The position numbers and the translations under genes are program-made. Positions 7,876-16,189 of a stretch of 64,000 nt of DNA are shown piece by piece. Each line of letters begins with the position of its first letter. Within the stretch, counting starts at the first letter, position 1. Source of the stretch: an uncultured Collinsella sp. (lineage in GTDB: Bacteria; Actinomycetota; Coriobacteriia; Coriobacteriales; Coriobacteriaceae); assembly GCA_958350755.1 (NCBI GenBank), contig CATWID010000006.1, forward strand, positions 1-64,000, written 5' to 3'. The notes beneath the pieces were generated by a model. The model was not told the DNA's origin. It saw only the letters and a program-made list of their open reading frames with translations, and did no database searches.

Positions 7876-8436
7876 ATGTCCAACAGCGTTCAGCGTATGG
7901 CCAAGGCGGGCGAGACTGTAAGGAAGCTTGGCTTTTGCATGGCGGTCGTTTTTGCGGGAATGCTCATCGCTTTTGCCGCGTTGGTTGTTTACGTGATCTG
8001 GTATGCGGTTGCAAACGTTGTTTCTGTCGATTCTTTCGGTGTCGTGACGCTTCTCGATGGCGGGAGCATCGTTATCCCAAGCGGGCTGTGCCTGGCACTC
8101 GTCGTGGGTGTTTCGCTTGTCGTTTTGTGCGGAATCAGCCATAACATCTCTCGGGGCGTCTCGCCCTTTACCAAGGCGCATGTGCGGCTTATCCGTGTTC
8201 TCGCGCTTGCCTTTGCTGTTAACGCCGTGGTTTCGTTTGTTGGTGCCTATGAATCGGTCAATCTCACCATTGGCGGACTGGAGCTTTACATCGTGCCTCA
8301 TTCCTTCGTTATTGAGATTTGCCAAGGCGCTACCTTTGATGCGGGGTCGGTTATCGGCGCAGTTGTCTGTCTGTTTATCTCGGCGATCTGGAGTTATGCC
8401 TCGCTGCTCCAAGAGCAGTCTGACGAGCTTGTGTAG
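7876..8436 (+). CDS. DUF2975 family membrane protein
   Basis: A 186-residue integral membrane protein with four predicted membrane segments. The RGVSPFTKAHVRLIR sequence after the second segment is characteristic of DUF2975 proteins. Members are commonly encoded beside a small XRE-family repressor, as here, where the next gene starts eight bases later. The pair probably forms a membrane-linked regulatory module, but the signal sensed is unknown. The ATG at 7876 follows GAGGGTGA. The frame is open for another 33 codons upstream, but those run through the candidate operator and have no ribosome binding site. Confidence 0.88.
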   Translation: MSNSVQRMAKAGETVRKLGFCMAVVFAGMLIAFAALVVYVIWYAVANVVSVDSFGVVTLLDGGSIVIPSGLCLALVVGVSLVVLCGISHNISRGVSPFTKAHVRLIRVLALAFAVNAVVSFVGAYESVNLTIGGLELYIVPHSFVIEICQGATFDAGSVIGAVVCLFISAIWSYASLLQEQSDELV

Positions 8437-8444
8437 GAGGAAAC

Positions 8445-8774
8445 ATGAGCTATCTCATCATCGAGCTTGAGACGCAGCTGCTTAAGACCGGAAAGACCAG
8501 CGCTGATCTGATTCGGGCGACGGGGCATACTCCGGCTAATATTTCAAAGCTAAGAAACGGAAAAATAAAAGCTATTCGCCTTAAGACGCTTCTCGAAATC
8601 TGTGATGAGCTTGATTGTCAACCGGGAGATATTATTCAGCGCGTGAGCGAGAGGGAGCTTGAGGAACTTATTGTCGAGCGCGCGAAAAATGCCGTGAGGC
8701 AGATGCGGGATGGCGGAGGCAATGAGGCATCGCTTCCGACATCAGTCTTCGCTGTCGATTTGAGCGACGAGTAG
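8445..8774 (+). CDS. XRE-family helix-turn-helix regulator
   Basis: A 109-residue DNA-binding protein of the small Cro/C1 type. The helix-turn-helix covers about residues 15-62: TGKTSADLIRATGHTPANIS then KLRNGKIKAIRLKTLLEICDELDCQPGDII, the YozG-like arrangement typical of DUF2975 partners. A C-terminal extension of about 40 residues (ERAKNAVRQM onward) is less conserved and could mediate contacts with the membrane partner. The ATG follows TAGGAGGAAAC, a near-perfect ribosome binding site that overlaps the DUF2975 stop. It likely autoregulates its own operon and perhaps the ABC genes downstream. Confidence 0.9.
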   Translation: MSYLIIELETQLLKTGKTSADLIRATGHTPANISKLRNGKIKAIRLKTLLEICDELDCQPGDIIQRVSERELEELIVERAKNAVRQMRDGGGNEASLPTSVFAVDLSDE

Positions 8775-8814
8775 CTTAAGGCGAACAACTAAAACGAAAT
8801 ATCAGCGTGAAGGG

Positions 8815-8845
8815 ACCCGTGTCTAACACGGGTTCTTTCTTTTAG
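8815..8845 (+). terminator. Rho-independent terminator after the XRE gene
   Basis: ACCCGTGT (8815-8822) pairs with ACACGGGT (8826-8833) around a three-base loop, followed by a T-rich TCTTTCTTTT tract. It separates the DUF2975/XRE operon from the ABC operon. Confidence 0.8.
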
Positions 8846-8851
8846 ACTATC

Positions 8852-8880
8852 TTGACAAATAGTAGTTATCGAAAAATAAT
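8852..8880 (+). promoter_or_regulatory. Sigma-70-type promoter of the ABC exporter operon
   Basis: TTGACA at 8852-8857, a 17-base spacer and AATAAT at 8875-8880. GTTATCG overlaps the spacer (8865-8871) and CGATAA lies downstream (8896-8901), so a repressor binding there would block this promoter. This is the best-matching promoter in the first 12 kb. Confidence 0.75.
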
Positions 8881-8918
8881 AACAACAATGAAAAACGATA
8901 AAGGGAAGAAGGAACGAT

Positions 8919-9680
8919 ATGAGCGGTTTTGCTATCAAGCGGAACGGGAGGCCAATGAACGCATCAGCGATAAAGCTATCAAAGGTGTCAAAGCGCTATG
9001 GAAAACGGCGTGTGTTGCATGACGTTTCCTTCGAGGTGGGTCAGTCTGAGCTTTGCGCCCTTGTTGGTGCAAACGGGGCGGGTAAAAGCACGCTTATTAA
9101 AATAGTGCTGGGCCTCTGTGGGCCATCGTCGGGGAGTGTGGAGCTCTTTGGAGGCAAGTCGAAAAAAGAGCTGAGTCTGATGCGGACGCGTGTCGGCTAT
9201 GTGCCAGATTCCAGCGGAGCATACCAATCCCTCAGTGCGGCTGAGAATCTTCGGATCCGATGTGCGGAATGGGGGCTCGATGAGAAACGTGAGGTTCCTC
9301 GCGTTTTGAGCCTTGTCGGGCTGGACGTCGATGAGAAAAAGAGCGTGGGCAGTTTTTCTCTGGGAATGAAACGGCGGCTGGATATAGCTACGGCTTTGTT
9401 GGGCGATACCGACGTACTAATTTTCGATGAGCCGGCAAATGGATTGGATCCGTTGGGCATCGAGAGTATATGGGCCCTTATCGGTCGATTGAATCAAGAA
9501 CAGGGCAAAACCATGCTTATTTCTAGCCACGACTTGGATGAGCTGGCATCGGTTGCAACATGCTGCCTGTTTCTTCATGACGGCGAACTGCTGAAAAAGG
9601 AATCGATGGACATCATAAGGGATGAGGCGTCGTCCTTAAAAGAGTATTACAGGCGCTTGATGAAGGCGGTCTCGCTATGA
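8919..9680 (+). CDS. ABC transporter ATP-binding protein (ABC-2 exporter type)
   Basis: A 253-residue ATPase with Walker A GANGAGKST, a signature region SFSLGMKRRLDIA, Walker B DVLIFDEPANGLD and a switch histidine in SSHDLDEL. The arrangement and the two following membrane proteins match ABC-2-type exporters of peptides, bacteriocins or antibiotics. The start at 8919 has AGAAGGA five bases upstream. An internal ATG at 8955 with GGGAGG three bases away is possible but too close to its Shine-Dalgarno. It lies just downstream of a strong promoter and overlaps the next gene by four bases (ATGA). Confidence 0.88.
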   Translation: MSGFAIKRNGRPMNASAIKLSKVSKRYGKRRVLHDVSFEVGQSELCALVGANGAGKSTLIKIVLGLCGPSSGSVELFGGKSKKELSLMRTRVGYVPDSSGAYQSLSAAENLRIRCAEWGLDEKREVPRVLSLVGLDVDEKKSVGSFSLGMKRRLDIATALLGDTDVLIFDEPANGLDPLGIESIWALIGRLNQEQGKTMLISSHDLDELASVATCCLFLHDGELLKKESMDIIRDEASSLKEYYRRLMKAVSL

Positions 9681-10501
9681 AGCGGGCGATCCATCCCATA
9701 AAGGCAGATATGATGCGTTTGTACAGAATGTTTCCGGCGAAGCTTGGTCTTGCGCTTATGCTGGCGTTCGGCCTTCTCTTCGGTGTCTTTCTAAAAAACG
9801 GAACAACGTTGCTCGCCTTTGGCAATAGCGTTTTTGGGGAGGATATTGGTTTCTTCTGGAATGTAATCGATCCTTCTGCACCCGATGAGTCCCTTGTGCG
9901 CAGTGCTTTTGCCGGCACCTCTCTGTTCGTTCCACTCATCGTTTGCCTGGCGATTTTACAGGAGCACGGCTATGAAGAGGGATACCGAATTTCTTCAGCA
10001 AGAGGTCTTACCCGCTTTTATGGGGTTCTAGCTCATGCGCTTTCGTCTGCTTTAATAATTGGCGCAGCATATAGTGCGCTTTGCTTTCTTCTGTTTGCAA
10101 TAGCCATAATACGTGGAGGGCATAGCTACGCGCATGGCATGCTGGCTGCATTTTTGCCTGCAATGATAGTCAACACCGTATTGGTGATATCGGTTGCGCT
10201 GGAGACGGTGACCATCTATCGGATTACAGGCAGCGCTGTATTGAGCGGGGCTGCAATAATAATCGGATTTGTCATGAGCTTGACGCTCTACGGAGCCTTC
10301 CTTCAGGCACCTATACCATCCTTGCGATGGATCTTCTTCCTTCCTGGGCCGTACCTTGGAGTCGGATGCGCCCTTGGGTATAGCGATATGGGGCAACTGG
10401 CGCTTCTGGGCTATGGCGTGGCAGCCAGCTGTTTATCGGTATTGATTTACGCTCTCGTGAGCTTTCGTGCTGGGGGTGTGCTCAATGGCTCGTCAGATTA
10501 A
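9677..10501 (+). CDS. ABC-2-type membrane subunit 1
   Basis: A 274-residue polytopic membrane protein with about six predicted hydrophobic segments, an N-terminal one near residues 16-37 followed by a long extracytoplasmic loop (about 40-75). It has no enzymatic motif. Position directly after the ATPase, with an ATGA overlap, and topology identify it as the permease half of an exporter. Sequence identity to named permeases cannot be claimed from inspection. Codon use is slightly more AT-rich than in the flanking core genes, as it is throughout 7.9-11.3 kb, which may mean the cassette was acquired. Confidence 0.75.
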   Translation: MKRAIHPIKADMMRLYRMFPAKLGLALMLAFGLLFGVFLKNGTTLLAFGNSVFGEDIGFFWNVIDPSAPDESLVRSAFAGTSLFVPLIVCLAILQEHGYEEGYRISSARGLTRFYGVLAHALSSALIIGAAYSALCFLLFAIAIIRGGHSYAHGMLAAFLPAMIVNTVLVISVALETVTIYRITGSAVLSGAAIIIGFVMSLTLYGAFLQAPIPSLRWIFFLPGPYLGVGCALGYSDMGQLALLGYGVAASCLSVLIYALVSFRAGGVLNGSSD

Positions 10502-11303
10502 AAGATTCCTCCATTCAGAATTGAAGCACGTGAGTAAATGGACGTACGCCTTAATCCCGGTAATTTATGCGTGCATGGTGGTATTGCAGCTTAATTCTTT
10601 CCCGATGTGGTTCTGCAGCCTCCGTGAGAACAGTTTCTTGGGCTTCTTCCCAGACCCGACGCTTCGGCTATCGGCGGAGGATGTCCTTCTATTTGGTAAT
10701 GCAGAGGTTTTTCGCGGTCTGCTGTTCAACGTAGCCCCGTTGGCTCATGCATTGTTCTTTCCGTTCATCGCGGCTTGTATTGTGCCGCGCTTTGTCAGTT
10801 CGGGCTTTGTCGAGGAACCGTGGGGGCTGTCGGAGGCTCGGGGAGGGAAGCGGGCGTGCGTTACCGTTGCGCGAGCGATGCTGTCTTCTTTCGCCCTATT
10901 GGGCGCGTTTATCCTGTCAAGTGTCGTTTTGTACTGTCTTAACTGCGCAATCGTTTTGGATGCTCAACAGTATTTCAACCTGAATATGTTTTGCGATCGA
11001 CTTCTTCTGGCGAGTGCGGTCTGCCTTGCATACGTGGTCTCTTGCGTGATCGTTGTTTCCTATTTTGGATCCGGCTTCGGTCCTATTGGCATGCTGTTGC
11101 TTGTCAACGTCGTAACGATCTACATACAGGTCGGAGCCAATTCCATGCTTCCGTTTCCGTCCTCGATGCTCATGTGGATTTGCGGCGTGACCCCGTTGGG
11201 GGACGGTCAATGCGTTTCGATTTTGATTGACTGCCTAATAAACGTAGCAAGCGTTTTTGCCATCTGCTTTACCGTCGACCGATTGCGGCCGAGATTTCTT
11301 TGA
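10485..11303 (+). CDS. ABC-2-type membrane subunit 2
   Basis: A 272-residue membrane protein with about six hydrophobic segments and a long loop after the first, the same layout as its upstream neighbour, so the two probably form a heterodimeric channel. The ATG at 10485 has GGGGGTG six bases upstream. A GTG 18 bases earlier lies in the same frame but without a site. The gene overlaps subunit 1 by 17 bases. No substrate-specific motif is visible, and export of a peptide or lipid-like compound is only a guess. Confidence 0.75.
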   Translation: MARQIKRFLHSELKHVSKWTYALIPVIYACMVVLQLNSFPMWFCSLRENSFLGFFPDPTLRLSAEDVLLFGNAEVFRGLLFNVAPLAHALFFPFIAACIVPRFVSSGFVEEPWGLSEARGGKRACVTVARAMLSSFALLGAFILSSVVLYCLNCAIVLDAQQYFNLNMFCDRLLLASAVCLAYVVSCVIVVSYFGSGFGPIGMLLLVNVVTIYIQVGANSMLPFPSSMLMWICGVTPLGDGQCVSILIDCLINVASVFAICFTVDRLRPRFL

Positions 11304-11338
11304 TTGTTTGTGAGGGATGATCATACCGAGCGTATCAA

Positions 11339-11381
11339 ATACAGGGGGCGGGCACCGTAGTTGGTGTCCCCCCCCCTGTAT
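11339..11381 (+). terminator. Hairpin terminator of the ABC operon
   Basis: ATACAGGGGG (11339-11348) pairs with CCCCCTGTAT (11372-11381), with a nested GGCACC/GGTGTC stem. The right arm contains nine consecutive C. The T tract afterwards is weak. Confidence 0.65.
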
Positions 11382-11410
11382 GGGTAGCTTTAGCCTATGT
11401 GGTTCGCGAG

Positions 11411-12220
11411 CTAACGAGCCTGCTTTACCTTAGCCGCTGCCTCGACAAACGACTTCCACAGGTTAAAGTCGGTCTCGAGCGTTTGCCAGGTGTACTCGGG
11501 GTGCCATTGCACGCCCAGGCAGAACGGCTGGCCCTCGACCTCGATGCACTCGGGCACGCCGTCGGTTGCCTTGGCGACCAAGCGCGTGCTCTTGCCCAGG
11601 CGGTCGACGCAGCAGTGATGTGCCGAGTTGGTCTGGATCAACCTGTGCCCGCCAACCGCGCGCTCCAGCAGCGAGCCCGGCACGACCTCGACAGGATGCA
11701 CAGGGTCGTTGAGCACGTGGGTATGGCGCCACTGCGTGCGACCCTCGCGCGCACCTAGGCTCGGCACGTCCATGCACAGGGTGCCGCCGGTGGCGACGTT
11801 GAGCAGCTGCGTGCCGCGGCAGGTGGTAAAGAGTGGCTTTTTGGCGCAGAGCACCTCGTTAACCAGCTTAAACTCAAAACGGTCGCGAATCTCGCAGCAC
11901 AGTGTGGGGTCGTAGGGGCGCTCGTCGCCCCAGCGCTTGGGGTTGACGTCCGGGCCGCCGGGAATGGCGATGCCGTCGGCGATGTCGACGTAATGACGGA
12001 TAACCTCAATGTCCTCGGTGATGGACACCTGCAGCGGCAGGCCGCCGGCGGCAAGAATGGCATCGACAAAGACACTGGCGATTTCCTCGTTGGGGGAGAG
12101 CGTCTCGCTCAAAAACGGCTTTGCCTCTTCCCAACGCGGTGCGACGAGGATGAGTGGGCGGTCGGCGGGGTCGACGTTGACATGCGGGGTGTAGGACGAT
12201 GAGGTGCGGGTTCCGATCAT
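11411..12220 (-). CDS. Class I glutamine-amidotransferase-like hydrolase (gamma-glutamyl-GABA hydrolase family)
   Basis: A 269-residue protein of the C26/PuuD family, which hydrolyses gamma-glutamyl bonds. The nucleophile is Cys134 in FTTCRGTQLLN, and the His and Glu of the triad are in VQWHPEYTW near the C terminus. IPGGPDVNPKRWGDE matches the family's substrate-loop region. Its start, 88 bases past the end of the amino-acid importer genes and on the same strand, suggests that it releases glutamate or another amino acid from a gamma-glutamyl compound handled by the transporter. The ATG at 12220 was chosen because it begins the conserved part; the open frame upstream reads through the intergenic gap. 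No strong ribosome binding site is visible. Confidence 0.87.
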   Translation of the reverse strand: MIGTRTSSSYTPHVNVDPADRPLILVAPRWEEAKPFLSETLSPNEEIASVFVDAILAAGGLPLQVSITEDIEVIRHYVDIADGIAIPGGPDVNPKRWGDERPYDPTLCCEIRDRFEFKLVNEVLCAKKPLFTTCRGTQLLNVATGGTLCMDVPSLGAREGRTQWRHTHVLNDPVHPVEVVPGSLLERAVGGHRLIQTNSAHHCCVDRLGKSTRLVAKATDGVPECIEVEGQPFCLGVQWHPEYTWQTLETDFNLWKSFVEAAAKVKQAR

Positions 12221-12308
12221 GGGCGTGGCTTTCGAATCCGGGTGGACATGGCGCAGGGGCGGCGCGGGGCAAACGCTGTTGATGAATTTGCCCCGCGTGG
12301 CAATGGGG

Positions 12309-13073
<765 letters not shown>

Positions 13074-13109
13074 GGTGCTCGGCTCCTTATGACTCGAAAT
13101 GGTAAATCG

Positions 13110-13943
13110 TTAGCGGATGATGGTCGCGCCGGTCTTGTGCGAGACGTAGACGGCGGCCTTGTTGATCGCGACGTTGATGAGGATATAGATGACCGCGATC
13201 ACCAGGTAGACCGACACGAGGGCGTCGTAGTTGGTAATGAGCACGCGGGCGTTTTGCATGAGGTCGGGGTAGCTCACCACGTAGGCGACGGTGGTGTCTT
13301 TGACGACGACCACGAGCTGCGAAATCAACGACGGAATGATAAACCGAATAGCCTGGGGCAATACGATTTTAAAGGTGATTTTAGCTTTGGAGAGGCCGAG
13401 CGCCTGGGCAGCCTCGACCTGGCCGCGCGGTACGGCGTTGACACCGGCACGGAAGATCTCGGCAAGTACGCCGGCTGCGGCGAGCGCAACGGGAAGCGTG
13501 AGCATCCAAAACGACGGCAGCGCGATCTTGTACTGGGGCAGTACCAAAAAGAAGAAGTAGATGAACAGAAGGCTCGGCACGCCGCGGAAGAAATCGGTGA
13601 GCACGCGGCAGACCAGCTGCAGCGGCTTGATGTCGCTCGTGCGGCCGAGCATAAGGGCAAGGCCGAGCACCAGCGCGATGGCGCCGGCGGTGAGTGCGAC
13701 TTTAACGGTGCCCTCAAAGCCGGCAAGCAAGAACTTCCAGGTGGTGAGGTGCGTAAAGAAATACCAATAGTGGACCGAAAGCTGACCGGTCACATAAAAG
13801 CGCTGCAACACGAGGACGACGAGCGCGGCGACGGCAACAAGCGAGATGGCGGTGCCGATGCGAATCTTGGCGCGCATCTTGGGGCCGGGAGCCTCGTAGA
13901 GCGCATCGCGCATGGTGAGCGCGGGGGAGGAATGCTTGCTCAT
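13110..13943 (-). CDS. Amino acid ABC transporter permease 2
   Basis: A 277-residue inner-membrane permease of the His/Glu/Gln/Arg family. The EAA-type loop reads EAAQALGLSKAKITFKIVLPQAIRFIIPS, the coupling site for the ATPase. It starts with about 30 cytoplasmic residues and has about five membrane segments. It overlaps the preceding permease gene by four bases (ATGA), so the two are translated together and form the heterodimeric channel. It ends 37 bases before the ATPase gene. Confidence 0.92.
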   Translation of the reverse strand: MSKHSSPALTMRDALYEAPGPKMRAKIRIGTAISLVAVAALVVLVLQRFYVTGQLSVHYWYFFTHLTTWKFLLAGFEGTVKVALTAGAIALVLGLALMLGRTSDIKPLQLVCRVLTDFFRGVPSLLFIYFFFLVLPQYKIALPSFWMLTLPVALAAAGVLAEIFRAGVNAVPRGQVEAAQALGLSKAKITFKIVLPQAIRFIIPSLISQLVVVVKDTTVAYVVSYPDLMQNARVLITNYDALVSVYLVIAVIYILINVAINKAAVYVSHKTGATIIR

Positions 13944-14599
13944 CGGAGGATCCTCACCTTCTTATCGATGTAGTTGCCAATGTGGCTCACCACAAAGGCC
14001 GTGCCCAGGTAGCCGAGCGCCGAGATAAAGAACGCGGCGACGCCGCCGAGCGAGCGCGTGTTGATGTAGCTCACCACGCCGGTGAGCTCCTGCGGTTTAA
14101 GCGGTACCTGACTGCCGAGCGCGGTGGTGAGCATGACGGCGATAAAGAGGTTGGTCATGGGCAGCACGCTCGAGCGCAGTGCCTGCGGGATCACGATCTT
14201 GGCAAGGATGCGATTGAAGCTCATGCCCAGCGAGCGGGCGGCTTCCACCTGGCCGACACCGACGGTGTTGATGCCGCTCATAAAGTTCTCGGAGCCAAAG
14301 GCGGAGCCCAGCAACACCGTGGCGACGATAACGCAGGTACGGTAGGGCAGAACGACCTTGAGTGGCGGCAATGCGTAGACGACGATGATGAGCAGCGCGA
14401 TGCCGGGGATGTTACGGAAGACCTGGACATACAGGTCGCCAAAGACGCGCAGCGGCTTGAGCGGCGACACGCGCATCACGGTGACGGCGACGGCCAGCAC
14501 CATGGCGATGGCAAACGACTCAAGCGTCATGCCCCAGGTTGCTAGCAGCGCGTCAATGTAGTTCTGGCCATAGAGCGACCAGAGCTCGGAGAGACTCAT
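13940..14599 (-). CDS. Amino acid ABC transporter permease 1
   Basis: A 219-residue permease partner of the preceding entry, with the coupling loop EAARSLGMSFNRILAKIVIPQALRSSVLP and about five membrane segments. The size matches GluC/GltJ-type subunits. It is separated from the binding-protein gene by 138 bases that include a hairpin, and it overlaps permease 2 by ATGA. Confidence 0.92.
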   Translation of the reverse strand: MSLSELWSLYGQNYIDALLATWGMTLESFAIAMVLAVAVTVMRVSPLKPLRVFGDLYVQVFRNIPGIALLIIVVYALPPLKVVLPYRTCVIVATVLLGSAFGSENFMSGINTVGVGQVEAARSLGMSFNRILAKIVIPQALRSSVLPMTNLFIAVMLTTALGSQVPLKPQELTGVVSYINTRSLGGVAAFFISALGYLGTAFVVSHIGNYIDKKVRILR

Positions 14600-14623
14600 G
14601 CGGACCTCCCGCCGATAAGGAAA

Positions 14624-14649
14624 GGGGCTCCCGTGTGTACGGAAGCCCC
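14624..14649 (-). terminator. Intercistronic attenuator hairpin between binding protein and permeases
   Basis: In the transcribed direction GGGGCTTCCGT pairs with ACGGGAGCCCC (one mismatch) around a four-base loop and is followed by TTTCCTT. Its place after the binding-protein gene fits partial termination, which yields more binding protein than permease, as in many amino acid importer operons. Confidence 0.65.
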
Positions 14650-14737
14650 GACAACTCAGTGAAGAAACAGTTTAGCGCAATAAAGCGCACCGTGCGTTTC
14701 CGTATGGTTTCGTTGCGGCCGTTACTAGGCGCGTTGC

Positions 14738-15733
14738 CTAGGCGCCGATCTCGGGCAGCTCGGGAACATTGGTGTCGCCCGTGCGGTCACCGATGCAGAT
14801 CTGCCACAGCTCGGTCCAGGTGCCGTCGTCCTCAATCTTCTTAAGAAAGTCGTTGACGAAGGCGACGCCGTCGGAATCGAGCGGCAGGCCGATGCCATAG
14901 GGCTCCTTGCTGCCGAAGGGCTTGCCGGCAATCTTGTACTTACCGGGCTCGCGGACCAGGGCGCTCTGCTGCATGTTGTTGTCGATGACGTAGGCGTCAA
15001 CGCGACCCTGCTGGAGTGCCTGGCGGGCCTCCTCGTCGGTCTTGAACTCCTGCTGGCTGGCCTTGGGAGCGAGCTCCTCCAGGATGGCAGGGCCGTTGGA
15101 CCCGGACTGGACGGCGACGTTCTTGTCGGCCAGGTCGTCGACGCTCTTGATGTCGTCGTTGTCGGCGAGCACCAGGATGGCCTGCTGCGTGTAGTAATAG
15201 GGACCGGCAAAGGAGACGAGCTTCTTGCGATCGTCAGTGATGGTGTAGGTGGCAAAGACGGCGTCGACCTGGCCGTTCTGCAGGACGGACTCACGCGTGT
15301 CAGAGGTCACCTGGGTGATCTCGACCTTGTTCTCGCCCAGAATGTAGTTGGACAGGAGCTGTGCGATACCGGCGTCGAAGCCGCGGGTCTGACCGTCCTT
15401 CTCGTTGAGGAGGGAGAAGAGCGTGGAGGTCTGGACGCCACCGATCGTAAAGACGCCGGCATCCTTGACGGCCGTAGCCCAGGTGCTGGCGGCGATGGCG
15501 TCGTCATCGGCCTTGGGGCCGTCGTTGACGAGCTTGTCGAATGCCTTGGCGTCGAGCGTGGCGGAAACCTCGGTATCATTGGAGCTCTTGGAAGAGCCGG
15601 CGGCGGAACCCTTGTCGGCCTCGGCGCTGGTGTCGGAGCAGCCGGCAAGACCAAGGCCGGCGACGGTTGCGAAGGTGGCGGCAACGAAGCCGCGGCGGCC
15701 GAGAACGACCTGCTGGGAGAGGTTCTTGCTCAT
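14738..15733 (-). CDS. Amino acid ABC transporter substrate-binding lipoprotein
   Basis: A 331-residue solute-binding protein of family 3. The N terminus has a twin-arginine-like GRRGFVAATF followed by a hydrophobic stretch and the lipobox LAGC (Cys32), so it is probably a lipoprotein anchored outside the membrane, possibly exported by Tat. A Ser/Ala/Asp-rich linker (about 33-65) precedes the binding domain. Family motifs include GFDAGIAQLLSNYILG, VDAVFATYTITDDRKKLVSFAGPYYYTQQAI and VAVQSGSNGPAILEE. The residues resemble glutamate/glutamine-binding proteins such as GluB. It is first in the operon, behind a good promoter, and is followed by an attenuator hairpin. Confidence 0.92.
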   Translation of the reverse strand: MSKNLSQQVVLGRRGFVAATFATVAGLGLAGCSDTSAEADKGSAAGSSKSSNDTEVSATLDAKAFDKLVNDGPKADDDAIAASTWATAVKDAGVFTIGGVQTSTLFSLLNEKDGQTRGFDAGIAQLLSNYILGENKVEITQVTSDTRESVLQNGQVDAVFATYTITDDRKKLVSFAGPYYYTQQAILVLADNDDIKSVDDLADKNVAVQSGSNGPAILEELAPKASQQEFKTDEEARQALQQGRVDAYVIDNNMQQSALVREPGKYKIAGKPFGSKEPYGIGLPLDSDGVAFVNDFLKKIEDDGTWTELWQICIGDRTGDTNVPELPEIGA

Positions 15734-15776
15734 GGTAGAACACCTTTCTCAATAAAATCCCTAGCGGTTGAGTAGA

Positions 15777-15806
15777 GTTATACCCTATCGCGCTCAAATG
15801 GGTCAA
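15777..15806 (-). promoter_or_regulatory. Promoter of the amino acid importer operon
   Basis: On the minus strand TTGACC (complement of 15801-15806), an 18-base spacer and TATAAC (complement of 15777-15782). The ribosome binding site GAAAGGTG follows before the ATG at 15733. Confidence 0.7.
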
Positions 15807-15852
15807 CACGAAATAACTCAGAAACATACTTACCTTATGGGTTATTCTACCT

Positions 15853-15883
15853 ACCATAAAGGGACAGGCACCTTTGTGGTGGT
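15853..15883. repeat. GGGACAG-core palindrome, type B copy 1
   Basis: ACCATAAAGGGACAGGCACC followed by TTTGTGGTGGT is a slightly degenerate copy of the perfect palindrome at 43656-43692. Two base changes in the left arm break perfect symmetry. Confidence 0.8.
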
Positions 15884-15916
15884 TCTTGCAGATGCAGCGG
15901 CATGCCTTGCTGTTAT

Positions 15917-16134
15917 GTCTCGATCTGTAACATCTGCAGCCATTTTTGCCGAGTAACTGTTACAGATTGAGATTATCTCCTTAGGGGAATTCGAATGTCT
16001 CGATCTGTAACAGTTAGACGGCCAAAAGGTCTCTAACTGTTACAGATCGAGACAAAGGTCAGGGGCAAAGACGGTTTGTCTAGATCTGTAACAGTTAGAC
16101 GGGAATTCGGGCCCTAGATGTTACAGATTGAGAT
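15917..16134. repeat. Array of three near-identical hairpins with an 80-bp period
   Basis: Three inverted repeats start at 15917, 15997 and 16078. Each arm is a version of CTCGATCTGTAACAGTTAGA and its complement. The middle copy is perfect over 22 bases per arm (15997-16018 and 16032-16053); the outer two have a few mismatches and different loops. Start-to-start distances are 80 and 81 bases. Unrelated spacers of about 24 bases separate the hairpins. No coding frame is plausible here. It lies between the end of dxs and the importer promoter. It could be a cluster of protein-binding palindromes or tandem copies of a mobile palindrome. Confidence 0.85.
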
Positions 16135-16152
16135 AATCGCGCCGCGAAAATT

Positions 16153-16188
16153 AAAACCTCCGCAGGGGTGCTTCCCTTGCGGAGGTTT
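16153..16188 (-). terminator. Rho-independent terminator of dxs
   Basis: Read on the minus strand, AAAACCTCCGCAAGGG pairs with CCCTGCGGAGGTTTT directly after the dxs stop codon, followed by AATTTT. Confidence 0.85.
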
Positions 16189-16189
16189 T

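Noticed and set aside
11304..11338. Possible short gene between the ABC operon and the amidotransferase gene
   Set aside because: No start codon with a ribosome binding site and only a terminator follows.
11368..11376. Run of nine C near the end of the ABC operon
   Set aside because: It lies in a terminator stem, not in a coding frame, so length changes would not switch a protein. A promoter effect cannot be excluded but nothing supports it.
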